Positions 18,201-27,885 of a stretch of DNA of 64,000 nucleotides are shown piece by piece. Every line of letters starts with the position of its first letter. Within the stretch, counting starts at the first letter, position 1. Position numbers and translations under genes: made by a program. Under the pieces are notes generated by a model, which was not told where the DNA came from, searched no databases, and saw only the letters and a program-made list of their open reading frames with translations. Source of the stretch: Mesorhizobium sp. B2-1-1 (GTDB lineage Bacteria; Pseudomonadota; Alphaproteobacteria; Rhizobiales; Rhizobiaceae); the NCBI RefSeq assembly GCF_006442975.2, contig NZ_CP083954.1, forward strand, positions 2,239,501-2,303,500. Reading direction: 5' to 3'.

Positions 18201-19385
18201 CTACTCAGCCGCTGCCGTCAGCGGTGGCGTGGCGTTGCTGCGCCACTCCCAGATGTGTGAGGCGAGCGCCACCGCGACTGCGACGAGCATCGCCACAGCG
18301 CCAAGCAGCGGCAGGCTGCGATAACCGTAACCGCCATTGAGCATGGCGGCACCGAGCGATGCCGCGAGCGCTATACCGACATTGAAGCCGGATGGGATCA
18401 GCGAGGAGGCCAGGTTCGAGGCATCCGCAGTCCAGGACAGGATGCGGGTCTGGATCGGCGTACCGATGGCAAAGTTGAGGCCGCCCCAGATGACGATCGC
18501 CACGACCATCGGCACGGGATAGGGGCTGACGGCATAGATCACCGCAAGCGTCACCGCCTGCAGGGCCAGCATGGTGATCAGCGAGGGCATCAGCTTCCAG
18601 TCGGCTAGCCTGCCGCCGAGGAAGACGCCAAGCGTGGCGCCGACGCCATTGAGCAAGAGCACCCAGGGCACCAGGTTCTCGTCGAGGCCGGTGATCTCAA
18701 GCAATGTCGGGGTGATGTAGGTGAACAGGCCGAACTGGCCGATCATCAGCATCAGCATCAGGATCAGCGAGGTCCAGACCTGCTGGCGGGCAAGCACGCG
18801 GACCTCGCGGGCGAGGCCGGCGGGTTTGGCCTGATAGCCTGCGGTGCGCGGCAAAAGGGCTGCCATGGCAAGCGTGGCCGCCACGCCCAATGCGCACATA
18901 ACCCAGAAGGTCGCGCGCCAGCCCCAGATGTTGCCGATGGCAGTGCCCGCTGGCACGCCGATCACGTTGAAGACAGTGAGGCCCGACAGGATGACGGCCA
19001 CCGCCATGCCGCGCTGGTCCCCGCGCACCAGCCCGACCGCAACCACCATGGCGACGCCGAAATAAGCGCCATGCGCGACTGCGACGGCAATGCGCAGAAG
19101 CAGCATCGAGGTGAAGTCGGGCGCCAGCGCGCAGGCCGCCTGACCGATGGTGAAGGCGACCGCGAGGCCGAGCAGCAAGGTTTTGCGCGGCAAGGACTTG
19201 GTGGCAAGTGCCAGAAGCGGACCGCCGATGGCGATGCCGCAGGCATAGCCGGAGACGAGATAGCCCGATGTCGGAACCGAAACGCCAAGCCCTTGCGCCA
19301 CCTGCGGCAGCACGCCGGCGATGACGAATTCGGTGGTGCCGAAAGCGAGGGCAGCGATGAACAGGGCGATGAGCGGAAGCGACAT
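18201..19385 (-). CDS. MFS transporter, DHA1-type exporter
   Basis: A 394-residue, 12-helix MFS protein that starts MSLPLIALFIAALAFGTTEF, the AraJ/PbuE-like N-terminus. GGPLLALATKSLPRKTLLLG is its degenerate motif A, and GVPAGTAIGNIWGWRATFW is typical of the same subgroup. The ATG at 19385 gives the standard family start; the longer frame from 19442 adds a non-conserved leader. It probably exports an arabinose-like sugar, purine or drug. No regulator is adjacent. Confidence 0.87.
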   Translation of the reverse strand: MSLPLIALFIAALAFGTTEFVIAGVLPQVAQGLGVSVPTSGYLVSGYACGIAIGGPLLALATKSLPRKTLLLGLAVAFTIGQAACALAPDFTSMLLLRIAVAVAHGAYFGVAMVVAVGLVRGDQRGMAVAVILSGLTVFNVIGVPAGTAIGNIWGWRATFWVMCALGVAATLAMAALLPRTAGYQAKPAGLAREVRVLARQQVWTSLILMLMLMIGQFGLFTYITPTLLEITGLDENLVPWVLLLNGVGATLGVFLGGRLADWKLMPSLITMLALQAVTLAVIYAVSPYPVPMVVAIVIWGGLNFAIGTPIQTRILSWTADASNLASSLIPSGFNVGIALAASLGAAMLNGGYGYRSLPLLGAVAMLVAVAVALASHIWEWRSNATPPLTAAAE

Positions 19386-19507
19386 GGCGGGAATTAAATC
19401 CTCGAATGCAGGCCTCAAACCACGGATGCGCGCTGCCGGCAATCCAGAAATTTTTGTCGCCGCTTTAGCTTTTCTTGATCTCCGGGTTCAAAATCTTGAC
19501 CCCGGGT

Positions 19508-19717
19508 TCAGAACGGGGTCTTGCGTCCATAAGGAACCTTCAGCCATGCCCGCTCATGAAAATAATAGAGCAGCGACTTGGTGAAGACTTCTGTCACGCC
19601 GATGGCGGCCGCCAGCTTGACGCTTCCGGTCACCACCAGCGAGATGATCATCGTATCGATGGTGCCGGTCACGCGCCACGAAAGCGCCTTGGCGAAACTG
19701 CGCGAATGGGTGTCCAT
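19508..19717 (-). CDS. DUF2061 small membrane protein
   Basis: A 69-residue protein from the ATG at 19717, which follows GGAGGAG. The sequence RSFAKALSWRVTGTIDTMI with a membrane span after it and FTKSLLYYFHERAWLKVPYG at the end is the DUF2061 signature. In some bacteria this domain is fused to sulfate-assimilation proteins, but alone its function is unknown. It probably has two short membrane segments. Confidence 0.87.
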   Translation of the reverse strand: MDTHSRSFAKALSWRVTGTIDTMIISLVVTGSVKLAAAIGVTEVFTKSLLYYFHERAWLKVPYGRKTPF

Positions 19718-19936
19718 CGATCTCCTCCGAAAGCTTTGGCTGATATGCCTAGCCCGAGCGATGGAAACGCGGCAATGGCAATTTTGCCGCCGAAGGACCG
19801 ACGCCATGCAATTCTGCCGCAATACAATTTTTTCGGCAGAGTGCGGCGCTCTTCCTTCTGCCCTTGTTTGTTGGGAGGTGGCGTCGCAAAGCGAGGTGGG
19901 GATGAGGTGTCTCAAAGAAGGGAGAGATGTCGTTGA

Positions 19937-21598
19937 TCAGCTCGCCTTCAACCTGGATCCGCCGAGGAGGCCGCGTTCTTCCAGCACGGGATAGGCCATC
20001 GATGCCAGCAGCGAGTTGATCTGTTTGAGATCGCGGATGGTGTCGAGGTGGATCGAACTGGTCTCGACGCTTTTGGCAGTGCCTTCGCGCAGCCGCAGGA
20101 AATGGCTGGCGCTGGTCTCTTTTTCGGCGTCGCGCAGCCGTTCCTTCTCCAGCACCAATTGGCGAGCCGTCTCGGCATCGCGCGACACCAGCACGTTGAA
20201 GGCAAGCCGCGCATTGGCGAGCACCGAAGCGTGGAAGGCGCACAGCTCGCTCCAACCCTCGTCGGTGAATTCCAGTCCACGGTCGAACTTCTTCTTCACA
20301 TGTACCAGCATGTTGCGCACGATGATGTCGCCGACCTGCTCCAGCTTGACGCAGGCGCCGATCAGTTCCTGGCAGCGCAACGCCTCGTCCTCGGTCAGCG
20401 GGTTCTTGGTGACCTTGGCGAGGTAGAGCTTGATCGCCGCGTGCTTGCGGTCGACGCGGTCGTCAAGGGCGGCCAGCGCCTTGATCTTGTCAGCATCGGC
20501 GCTCTCGTAGAGCTCGATGATGCGCTTGAGCATGATCTCGACCGTCTCGCAGACCCGCACCACCTCGCGGGTGGCATTGGCCAGCGCCTGGCTCGGCACG
20601 TCGAGCGCGCTTTCGTTGAGCGCCGAGAGTTCGACGACGTCGAGCGTGGCGGCTGGCGCCTTGGTGCCGAGCGCCACGATCTTCTCCGAGGCGCGGTAGA
20701 CGAGACCCGCCAGCGGCAGGCCGGCGAGCAGGATCAGCACATTGAACAGGATGTGGGCATTGACGATCTGGTCCGCTGCCGTCGCGCCAAGGAACGCGAA
20801 ATGCGGCCTGAAGATCATGACCAGGATCAGCATGACCAGCGAGCCAAGCCCGCGCATCAAGAGGTTGCCGATCGGCACGACGCGCACTTCGGGGCCGGAG
20901 GAGCGGGTCAGCATGGGCGCGATGATCGACGAACCGAGATTGACGCCCAGGATGAGGACGACGCCGAGTTCGGGCGTGATCAGGCCGCGGCCCGCCAGCG
21001 TCGCCATCAACAGGACCGCGGCGATGCTCGATTGGAACAGCCAGGTGATCAGCGCCGCCAGCAGATAGGCGGTGATGGAATCGCCGGAGAAGTAATTGAT
21101 GATGACCGGCATCAACTGGCTGTTGCGCAGCGGCTCGGATGCCTGACCGATCATTTCCAGCGACAGGATCAAAAGGCCGATGCCGACCAGGATGCGACCG
21201 GTCTGGCGCCAGTCGCGCCGCTCGGTGGCCATGAACATGACCGTGCCGGTGATCAGGCAAAGCGGCACCAGCAGCGTGAGATCGAAGGTGAGCAGCTTGA
21301 CCACCAGAGCCGAACCGATCTCGGCGCCGCGCACGGCCAGTTGCCCGGCCGCGCCCGAGACGATGCCGGAGCCCGCGAAGGAGCCGACCAGCAGCGTGAC
21401 GGCGGTGGAGCTCTGCAGCGCTATAGCGAGGCCGGTGCCGGCCAGCACCGCCATGACAGGATTGCGCATGGTGGCGCGCAGCTTGTGGCGCAGCACGTCG
21501 CCATAGGCGCGCTCGACGCCGGTCTTCACCATGCGCGTGGCAAACAGCATCAGCGCCACGGCGCCGGCCAGATGCAGGAGAACCACGGAGCCGCTCAT
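19937..21598 (-). CDS. Na/Pi cotransporter family protein with PhoU-like tail
   Basis: A 553-residue protein. The membrane half carries the duplicated NptA/YjbB repeat: GTGLAIALQSSTAVTLLVGSFAGSG and its second copy ITWLFQSSIAAVLLMATLAGRG, each with the QSS motif that lines the substrate path. After about residue 330 a helical PhoU-like domain follows (ASHFLRLREGTAKSVETSSIHLDTIRDLK). It probably moves phosphate with sodium. The AT-rich gap upstream holds its promoter. The long frame on the opposite strand is a composition shadow. Confidence 0.92.
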   Translation of the reverse strand: MSGSVVLLHLAGAVALMLFATRMVKTGVERAYGDVLRHKLRATMRNPVMAVLAGTGLAIALQSSTAVTLLVGSFAGSGIVSGAAGQLAVRGAEIGSALVVKLLTFDLTLLVPLCLITGTVMFMATERRDWRQTGRILVGIGLLILSLEMIGQASEPLRNSQLMPVIINYFSGDSITAYLLAALITWLFQSSIAAVLLMATLAGRGLITPELGVVLILGVNLGSSIIAPMLTRSSGPEVRVVPIGNLLMRGLGSLVMLILVMIFRPHFAFLGATAADQIVNAHILFNVLILLAGLPLAGLVYRASEKIVALGTKAPAATLDVVELSALNESALDVPSQALANATREVVRVCETVEIMLKRIIELYESADADKIKALAALDDRVDRKHAAIKLYLAKVTKNPLTEDEALRCQELIGACVKLEQVGDIIVRNMLVHVKKKFDRGLEFTDEGWSELCAFHASVLANARLAFNVLVSRDAETARQLVLEKERLRDAEKETSASHFLRLREGTAKSVETSSIHLDTIRDLKQINSLLASMAYPVLEERGLLGGSRLKAS

Positions 21599-21988
21599 TG
21601 CGGCGCGCCGATACGGACAAGGCCGGCGACACGGGCAGCGCGGCGGTCGGGAGAAAGAGGAGGGGTGCGAATCATGATCATGACGTTGGCCGATAATAGC
21701 TCGAATATTTTAGCCGGATAATAAAAATTTGTCGATTTCAAGGGCTCTCCGCGCGCGACGGGCCGTGTCGGAGAATGGACGGATGCCGAAATGGTTGCAT
21801 GAGCCCCGCCGCCCTGACGCAGCGGATCGGCCGATGTTGCCCCCCGCCCTTCGCCCGGAATTTGCGAGGATGTTCAACCAATCGGCCTAAAGCTTCGGAT
21901 TTATTACGGAATTGTAATGCTCATGTTCAGTTTCGGTTCATTCTTCGACGGCTATTTCTGCGGCATTGACAACCAAGGAGATTCCTTC
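21599..21988. other. Intergenic region between divergent Na/Pi transporter and RcnB-like gene
   Basis: These 390 bases hold no supported gene. An AT-rich stretch at about 21690-21740 is the likely promoter region for the transporter on the minus strand. An AAGGAG site at 21975-21980 serves the RcnB-like gene. I see no Pho box with the CTGTCAT repeat. Confidence 0.5.
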
Positions 21989-22384
21989 ATGAAGCGCATT
22001 GTTCTTTCCGGTCTTGCTTTCTCGATGCTGGCCGCCACGTCCCTGACGGGCCAGGCCGCACCGCTCAATGCGCCGGTCGCGCCGCAGTCGAACTATACCA
22101 ATGTCGATTGGCAGAAGCCCACCAACCGGGATGTCAGGAAGCGCGTCATCCAGAAGCGCGTTATCCAGAAGCGTATCATTCAAAAGAAGGTCGTCGTGAA
22201 GCGGAACAACTGGCGCAATGGCCAGAAATATTCCGGCTGGCGGCAGCATCAGCCGGTCCGCGACTATGGTCGCTACGGCCTGCATCGCCCGGGCCGTGGC
22301 CAGGAATGGATCCGCGTCGGCAATGACTATGTGCTGGTCGGCGCCCTCTCCGGCATCATCTTTGGCGCCATCGCCGCGCAGTAA
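21989..22384 (+). CDS. RcnB-like small periplasmic protein
   Basis: A 131-residue exported protein: signal peptide MKRIVLSGLAFSMLAATSLTGQA, a basic middle and a C-terminus RYGLHRPGRGQEWIRVGNDYVLVG followed by a hydrophobic end. The last part matches the RcnB family (nickel/cobalt homeostasis protein and many relatives of unknown role). The middle holds an unusual five-residue repeat, K-R-V-I-Q, three times in a row plus a decayed fourth. A strong hairpin terminator follows. Confidence 0.75.
   Translation: MKRIVLSGLAFSMLAATSLTGQAAPLNAPVAPQSNYTNVDWQKPTNRDVRKRVIQKRVIQKRIIQKKVVVKRNNWRNGQKYSGWRQHQPVRDYGRYGLHRPGRGQEWIRVGNDYVLVGALSGIIFGAIAAQ
22139..22198 (+). repeat. 15-base tandem repeat encoding KRVIQ
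   Basis: Four 15-base units in frame: 22139-22153, 22154-22168, 22169-22183 and a degenerate 22184-22198. The first two differ only at one third-codon base. Gives a lysine/arginine-rich strand in the RcnB-like protein. Confidence 0.85.
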
Positions 22385-22407
22385 AGTCCCGATAGTGCCA
22401 GACTGGA

Positions 22408-22441
22408 GGAAGGGCGGCCCGCAACGGCCGCCTTTCCTTTT
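22408..22441 (+). terminator. Rho-independent terminator after RcnB-like gene
   Basis: A 12-base stem (22408-22419 with 22426-22437, one G-T pair), a six-base loop, then TTTT. It lies 24 bases after the stop of the RcnB-like gene and separates it from dnaG. Confidence 0.85.
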
Positions 22442-22525
22442 GCCCTGTGGAAACCGGGCATCGTCAGCATTAGGGGTCGCCGGACTTCGCGGGCATGATT
22501 ATATGGGGGATAAACGAGTTCCCCG

Positions 22526-24460
22526 ATGCGCTTTCCGCCCGCCTTCCTCGACGAGATACGCGACCGCGTGCCGATTTCGCAGGTCATCGGCCAGCGCGTC
22601 GCCTGGGATCGCAAGAAGACCAATGCGTCACGCGGCGATTATTGGGCCTGCTGCCCGTTTCATGGCGAGAAGAGCCCATCCTTCCATTGCGAGGACAAGA
22701 AGGGCCGCTACCATTGTTTCGGCTGCTCGGTCTCGGGCGATCACTTCAAGTTCCTGACCGAACTTGACGGACTGAGCTTTCCCGAGGCGGTCGAGAAGAT
22801 TGCAGACATGGCCGGCGTGCCGATGCCGGTTCGCGACGTGCAGGAGGAGCGGCGCGAGAAGGAACGCGCCAGCCTTACCGACGTCATGGAAATGGCGACT
22901 GCCTTTTTCCAGGAGCGGCTACAGGGCGCGGAGGGCGCCAAAGCCCGTGCGTATCTCCGCGACCGCGGACTGACGCCCGCGACGCAGCATGCGTTCCGGC
23001 TGGGCTATGCGCCCGACAGCCGCAATTCGCTGAAGGAGCATCTGGCCGCAAAGGGCGTGCCGAAGGCCGATATCGAGGCCTGTGGGCTGGTGCGCCATGG
23101 CGACGACATTCCGGTTTCCTATGACTGGTTCCGCGACCGCATCATGTTCCCGATTCCGGATTCGCGCGGCAAGATCATCGCTTTCGGCGGGCGAGCGCTG
23201 GCGCCGGATGCGCTCGCCAAATATATGAACTCGCCCGATACCGAGCTCTTCCACAAGGGCAACGTACTCTACAATTTCGCCCGCGCGCGAAAAGCGCTGG
23301 CCAAGGGCGGCACGGTCATCGCCGTCGAAGGCTATATGGATGTCATCGCATTGGCGCAGGCCGGCTTCGAGAATGTCGTGGCGCCACTCGGCACGGCGCT
23401 TACCGAAAACCAACTCGAACTGTTGTGGCGTATGGCCGCCGAGCCGGTGCTGTGCTTCGACGGCGACAAGGCCGGGCTGAAGGCGGCATGGCGGGCCGCC
23501 GACATGGTGCTGCCCGTAGTCCAGGCGGGGCGCACCGCACGCTTCGCGCTGCTGCCGGAAGGCAAGGATCCCGACGACCTGGTCAAGGCGGAGGGGCCGG
23601 ATGCCTTCCGCGCCGTGCTGGCGGAAGCGCTTCCTCTTGCCGATCTGTTATGGATGCGCGAGACGGCGGGCGGCGTCTTCGACACGCCGGAGCGCCGGGC
23701 CGAACTGGAGAAGCGGCTGCGCGAACTGACCAGCCGCATCCGTGATGAAAGCCTGCGATATCACTACCAGCAGGAGATGCGCGAGCGCGTGCTGAACTTC
23801 TTCGGTTCTCAGCGCGCAACGCGGCAAGGTCGTCCGGACTGGAAACCGGGGCAGGGCAAGGCGCCCGCTCCCGGCGGACAATTCGCCAAGGCCGGCGGTG
23901 GTCGCATCGCCATCACGGAAAGCCTCGGCCAGTCGGCACTGGTCAAGCGCGGCAGCGAAGGCATGTCGGTGCGCGAGGCGACGATCATCGTCGCACTGGT
24001 CAACCACCCGGCGCTGATCGACGAGAATTTCGCCCATGTCGAGTTCCTCGATCTCGCAAATTCCGAGCTGAAGCGGCTGCACGGCGCCATCCTCGACGCG
24101 ATGGCACATGACATGGCCAATGACCGCCACGCCGTGGTGGCGACGATCGAGCGCGCCGGCTGCGCCGAGATCTGGGAGCGTGCCGTCGGCCTGATCAGGC
24201 GGGCGCGGCAGTGGCCGGCGCTGGAGACGGCAGCGCTCGAGGATGCCCGCGACGCTCTGAACCAGGCGCTGCACTTGCAGCGCAGCGCGCGCACCTTACA
24301 TAAGGAGCTGAAACAGGCGGAAGCGGCGATGGATGCGGATCCTTCGGACGAGAATTTCCGCCATCTGATCGAAATTCAAGCGCAATTTCGGGATGTACAA
24401 GCGACGGAAGCGCTGATCGAAGGTTTCGGTGTTTCGTCGGGCAGGGCTGGTCGGGCCTGA
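22526..24460 (+). CDS. dnaG: DNA primase
   Basis: A 644-residue primase. The N-terminal zinc finger reads CPFHGEKSPSFHC...YHCFGC (residues about 40-66). The TOPRIM catalytic core shows VIAVEGYMDVIALAQ and LCFDGDKAGLKAA, with the acidic residues that bind Mg2+. The C-terminal section is the variable DnaB-interacting domain. It makes RNA primers for replication. rpoD follows, the standard macromolecular-synthesis order, though rpsU is absent. A 521-base gap with palindromes separates the two genes. Confidence 0.97.
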   Translation: MRFPPAFLDEIRDRVPISQVIGQRVAWDRKKTNASRGDYWACCPFHGEKSPSFHCEDKKGRYHCFGCSVSGDHFKFLTELDGLSFPEAVEKIADMAGVPMPVRDVQEERREKERASLTDVMEMATAFFQERLQGAEGAKARAYLRDRGLTPATQHAFRLGYAPDSRNSLKEHLAAKGVPKADIEACGLVRHGDDIPVSYDWFRDRIMFPIPDSRGKIIAFGGRALAPDALAKYMNSPDTELFHKGNVLYNFARARKALAKGGTVIAVEGYMDVIALAQAGFENVVAPLGTALTENQLELLWRMAAEPVLCFDGDKAGLKAAWRAADMVLPVVQAGRTARFALLPEGKDPDDLVKAEGPDAFRAVLAEALPLADLLWMRETAGGVFDTPERRAELEKRLRELTSRIRDESLRYHYQQEMRERVLNFFGSQRATRQGRPDWKPGQGKAPAPGGQFAKAGGGRIAITESLGQSALVKRGSEGMSVREATIIVALVNHPALIDENFAHVEFLDLANSELKRLHGAILDAMAHDMANDRHAVVATIERAGCAEIWERAVGLIRRARQWPALETAALEDARDALNQALHLQRSARTLHKELKQAEAAMDADPSDENFRHLIEIQAQFRDVQATEALIEGFGVSSGRAGRA

Positions 24461-24462
24461 AG

Positions 24463-24505
24463 CATGGTTCCGAAAAGCGGGACCCGGTTTTCGGGAACGA
24501 TCATA
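24463..24505. repeat. Rhizobial palindromic repeat, CATGATC/CCGAAAA family, copy 1
   Basis: GTTCCGAAAA pairs with TTTTCGGGAAC around a GGGACCCGG centre, flanked by ATG and ATCAT. It directly follows the dnaG stop. A second copy of the same family lies at 39550-39597. Such elements recur between genes in rhizobia. Confidence 0.7.
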
Positions 24506-24815
24506 CTCCAGCAGAAGAAAGGCGGAGCTCATTTCGGCCCGAGGGTTGGGACGGGCTCATGCCAGCAAGTGCAGGAATGACGGCGTTGTCATGGATCTTC
24601 TAGAGCCGGACCGCGCTAAGTCGGGTAATTGATTCGCTTTTTTCATGCGAATCATGCGAGAGGCGCTTGACCTTCCGGCAGAATGGCGGAATCAGGACGA
24701 TTCGAAACGTTAACCCGCACCCGCGTCGACGGGAAAAGCAGCGATGTGAGGTCTTGGTCACTGGACAGGCAGCCAGCCTGCCACAGATATCAGGGTTAAT
24801 CTGGACTTAATGCAT

Positions 24816-24848
24816 GTCGCCCAAAAATGGAAACCGGTTTTGGGCGAC
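24816..24848. repeat. Perfect palindrome, GTCGCCCAAAA family
   Basis: GTCGCCCAAAA at 24816-24826 and TTTTGGGCGAC at 24838-24848 are exact complements around an 11-base centre. The centre AACCGG recalls the other palindromes in this window, so they may be relatives. Lies 134 bases before rpoD. Confidence 0.75.
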
Positions 24849-24981
24849 GACAGGGCACCAACAAAGAGATGATGCAGTTATTGGCCCGGTGAAGCGCGTT
24901 GCAAAAGCGAGCCCAGCCGATTTGACCGGTCCGACAGCTTGCGCGGCCTCGATGTCGGGCCGCTAGGAGAAGATAAAGACT

Positions 24982-27006
24982 ATGGCGACAAAGGAAAAGG
25001 AAGAGGTCGAGACCGAACGCGAAGGCGCCACCGATGGCCCTCTGCTCGACCTTTCCGATGATGCTGTCAAGAAGATGATCAAGGCCGCCAAGAAGCGCGG
25101 CTATGTCACCATGGACGAGCTGAATTCGGTGCTGCCCTCCGAGGAAGTGACCTCCGAGCAGATCGAGGACACGATGGCGATGCTGTCCGACATGGGCATC
25201 AACGTCGTCGAGGACGACGAGCAGGGCGAAGAGGCCGAGGCCGGCGACACCGCGGCGGATGCCGAGGAAGACGCCAACGAGCTGGCCGAGCAGACCGGCA
25301 CCGCCGTCGCCGCCACAACCACCAAGAAAGAGCCGACCGACCGCACCGACGATCCGGTGCGGATGTACCTGCGCGAAATGGGTTCGGTCGAGTTGTTGTC
25401 GCGCGAGGGCGAAATTGCCATCGCCAAGCGCATCGAGGCCGGCCGCGAGACGATGATCGCGGGCCTGTGCGAAAGCCCGCTGACCTTCCAGGCCATCATC
25501 ATCTGGCGCGACGAGCTCAACGAATCCAAGATCCTGCTGCGCGAGATCATCGACCTCGAAGCCACCTATGCCGGCCCCGAGGCCAAGCAGGCGCCGGTGG
25601 TGGAGCGCGTCGAGGAAGCGCCCAAGGTCGAGGAAAAGCCGCGCCGCGGACGCGACGATGAAGACGACATCACCAATGTCGGCGCCGACACGCGCGGCAT
25701 CGGAGATGACGACGAGGAGGACGAGGACGAGGCCAGCCTGTCGCTGGCGGCAATGGAAGCCGAGCTGCGCCCGCAGGTCATGGAAACGCTCGACGTCATC
25801 GCCGACACCTACAAGAAGCTGCGCAAGCTGCAGGATCAGCAGGTCGAGAACCGGCTGGCCGCGGCCGGCACGCTGTCGCCCAGCCAGGACCGCCGCTTGA
25901 AGGAGCTGAAGGATCAGCTCATCAAGGCGGTGAAGTCGCTGTCGCTCAACACGGCGCGCATCGAGGCGCTGGTCGAGCAGCTCTACGACATCAACAAGCG
26001 CCTGGTGCAGAACGAGGGCAAGCTTCTGCGTCTCGCCGAAAGCTATGGCGTGCGCCGCGAGGAGTTCCTGAAGGAATATCAGGGCTCCGAGCTCGACCCG
26101 AACTGGACGCGCTCAATTGCCAATCTGACCTCGCGCGGCTGGAAGGAGTTCACCAAGAATGAGAAGGACGCGATCAGGGACCTGCGCGCCGAGATCCAGA
26201 ATCTGGCCACGGAAACGGCCATCTCGATCCTGGAATTCCGCAAGATCGTCAACCAGGTGCAGAAGGGCGAGCGCGAAGCGGCTATCGCCAAGAAGGAAAT
26301 GGTCGAGGCCAATCTGCGCCTCGTCATCTCCATCGCCAAGAAATACACCAATCGCGGCCTGCAGTTCCTCGACCTGATCCAGGAAGGCAATATCGGCCTT
26401 ATGAAGGCCGTCGACAAATTCGAGTATCGCCGCGGCTACAAGTTCTCGACCTACGCGACATGGTGGATCAGGCAGGCGATCACGCGTTCGATCGCCGACC
26501 AGGCGCGCACCATCCGCATTCCGGTGCACATGATCGAGACGATCAACAAGATCGTGCGCACCTCGCGCCAGATGCTGCACGAGATCGGCCGCGAGCCGAC
26601 GCCGGAGGAACTGGCCGAGAAGCTCGCAATGCCGCTCGAAAAAGTGCGCAAGGTGCTGAAGATCGCCAAGGAGCCGATCTCGCTCGAAACGCCGGTCGGC
26701 GACGAGGAGGATTCGCATCTGGGCGACTTCATCGAGGACAAGATGGCGATCCTGCCGATCGACGCGGCGATCCAGGCCAATCTGCGCGAGACCACCACGC
26801 GCGTGCTCGCCTCGCTGACGCCGCGCGAGGAGCGTGTGCTGCGCATGCGCTTCGGCATCGGCATGAACACCGACCATACGCTCGAGGAAGTCGGCCAGCA
26901 GTTCTCGGTCACCCGCGAGCGTATCCGCCAGATCGAAGCCAAGGCGTTGCGCAAGCTCAAGCACCCGAGCCGCTCGCGCAAGCTTAGAAGCTTCCTGGAT
27001 AGCTGA
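24982..27006 (+). CDS. rpoD: RNA polymerase primary sigma factor (sigma-70)
   Basis: A 674-residue housekeeping sigma factor. Region 1.1 is at the N-terminus. Region 1.2 reads [21 protein letters not shown]. An acidic non-conserved insert (DDEEDEDEA) occupies about residues 225-255. Region 2 contains the -10 recognition helices ([17 protein letters not shown]), and region 4 ends [20 protein letters not shown], the -35 helix-turn-helix. Length fits alphaproteobacterial RpoD. It directs RNA polymerase to most promoters. A terminator follows 24 bases after the stop. Confidence 0.98.
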   Translation: MATKEKEEVETEREGATDGPLLDLSDDAVKKMIKAAKKRGYVTMDELNSVLPSEEVTSEQIEDTMAMLSDMGINVVEDDEQGEEAEAGDTAADAEEDANELAEQTGTAVAATTTKKEPTDRTDDPVRMYLREMGSVELLSREGEIAIAKRIEAGRETMIAGLCESPLTFQAIIIWRDELNESKILLREIIDLEATYAGPEAKQAPVVERVEEAPKVEEKPRRGRDDEDDITNVGADTRGIGDDDEEDEDEASLSLAAMEAELRPQVMETLDVIADTYKKLRKLQDQQVENRLAAAGTLSPSQDRRLKELKDQLIKAVKSLSLNTARIEALVEQLYDINKRLVQNEGKLLRLAESYGVRREEFLKEYQGSELDPNWTRSIANLTSRGWKEFTKNEKDAIRDLRAEIQNLATETAISILEFRKIVNQVQKGEREAAIAKKEMVEANLRLVISIAKKYTNRGLQFLDLIQEGNIGLMKAVDKFEYRRGYKFSTYATWWIRQAITRSIADQARTIRIPVHMIETINKIVRTSRQMLHEIGREPTPEELAEKLAMPLEKVRKVLKIAKEPISLETPVGDEEDSHLGDFIEDKMAILPIDAAIQANLRETTTRVLASLTPREERVLRMRFGIGMNTDHTLEEVGQQFSVTRERIRQIEAKALRKLKHPSRSRKLRSFLDS

Positions 27007-27029
27007 GGCCTACCGATTGTGAAGAGATC

Positions 27030-27057
27030 AAGGGCGCCCATCGTGGCGCCCTTTTTC
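27030..27057 (+). terminator. Rho-independent terminator after rpoD
   Basis: AAGGGCGCC at 27030-27038 pairs with GGCGCCCTT at 27045-27053 around the loop CATCGT, and runs on into a T-rich tail. Confidence 0.9.
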
Positions 27058-27215
27058 TTTGGCGCTCGCCATTGCGGCACGCGCCCTTAGGGAGGATAAT
27101 TTCGTGTCGGATGCATTTTTCTGGGCGACAGCCCGGGAAGCCCGCCCCGGTCGAGGCCGTGTCGACATCGCCATGGCCTGAGCACCGTGCTCCGTGGCCC
27201 CGGAGGAGGCGTGCC

Positions 27216-27509
27216 ATGACGACTTACATCATGCTGATGAACTGGACCGAGCAGGGCGCGAAGAACGTGCGCGAATCCCCCAAGCGCCTCGATGCCGCCA
27301 AGACGCAGCTGGGCGAGATGGGGGGATCGTTCAAGTCGTTCTACCTGACCATGGGCGAATTCGACATGGTGGCGGTGGTCGAAGCGCCCGACGATGCGGT
27401 GCTGGCGCGTTTCGCGCTGATGCTGGCCGCGGGCGGCAACGTCAAGTCACGGACCCTGAAGGCTTTCCCGGAGCTTGCTTACCGCGAGATCATCTCGTCG
27501 CTTGGATGA
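27216..27509 (+). CDS. GYD domain-containing protein
   Basis: A 97-residue protein that starts MTTYIMLMNWTEQGAKNVRE and has MGEFDMVAVVEAPDD in the middle, the signature of the GYD family, which folds like a ferredoxin/dimeric alpha-beta barrel. GGAGGAGG precedes the ATG at 27216. The biological role is not known. A longer frame from 27072 has no support. Confidence 0.87.
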   Translation: MTTYIMLMNWTEQGAKNVRESPKRLDAAKTQLGEMGGSFKSFYLTMGEFDMVAVVEAPDDAVLARFALMLAAGGNVKSRTLKAFPELAYREIISSLG

Positions 27510-27615
27510 TGCAAATCGGGACGTTCCGGAGCCGATGAGCAGGTGCCGGCTCGACGGCGCCTTGCGGCAAGACGGTGCGCTCCATCGTGATAGAGTGCAG
27601 CCAGCGGAGATCGCG

Positions 27616-27885
27616 ATGAAGAAAGTTTCGATATTGGCTATCAGCCTTGCCGCGTGGTCGTCGATGCCGATCGATGCCCACACTGCCCCGCAAAAACCGG
27701 TCGGCATGTCCAATCCCGCATCGGTCCATTGCGGAGAGATCGGCGGGCGCCTGATGATCAAGAAGGACAAGGCTGGCAATGAATATGGATTTTGCCGCTT
27801 GCCCAATCGGCGGCTGTGCGAAGAGTGGGCGCTGTTTCGCGACAACAAATGCGTCGGGCCGAAGACGGCGATGGGCCTGAAGTGA
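27616..27885 (+). CDS. DUF333 (hemolysin-like) small exported protein
   Basis: An 89-residue protein with a signal peptide (MKKVSILAISLAAWSSMPIDAHT) and the DUF333 core: GMSNPASVHCGEIGGRLMI, YGFCRLPNRRLCEEWALFR, with paired cysteines. The family is small, secreted and of unknown function; the name hemolysin-like is historical. Its stop overlaps the GTG of the next gene, so the two are probably cotranslated. Confidence 0.85.
   Translation: MKKVSILAISLAAWSSMPIDAHTAPQKPVGMSNPASVHCGEIGGRLMIKKDKAGNEYGFCRLPNRRLCEEWALFRDNKCVGPKTAMGLK

Larger units (their letters stand above)
24461..24981. other. dnaG-rpoD intergenic region with two palindromes
   Basis: This 521-base gap contains no supported gene. 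It holds two dispersed palindromes (24463-24505 and 24816-24848), a stretch at about 24590-24720 with no coding signal, and a CTAGGAGAAG ribosome site for rpoD just before 24982. The gap is long enough for rpoD to have its own promoter; none is obvious by eye. Confidence 0.5.

Noticed and set aside
20048..21721. 557-residue plus-strand frame opposite the Na/Pi transporter
   Set aside because: His/Gln/Asp-rich shadow with no domain; the minus-strand transporter is clear.
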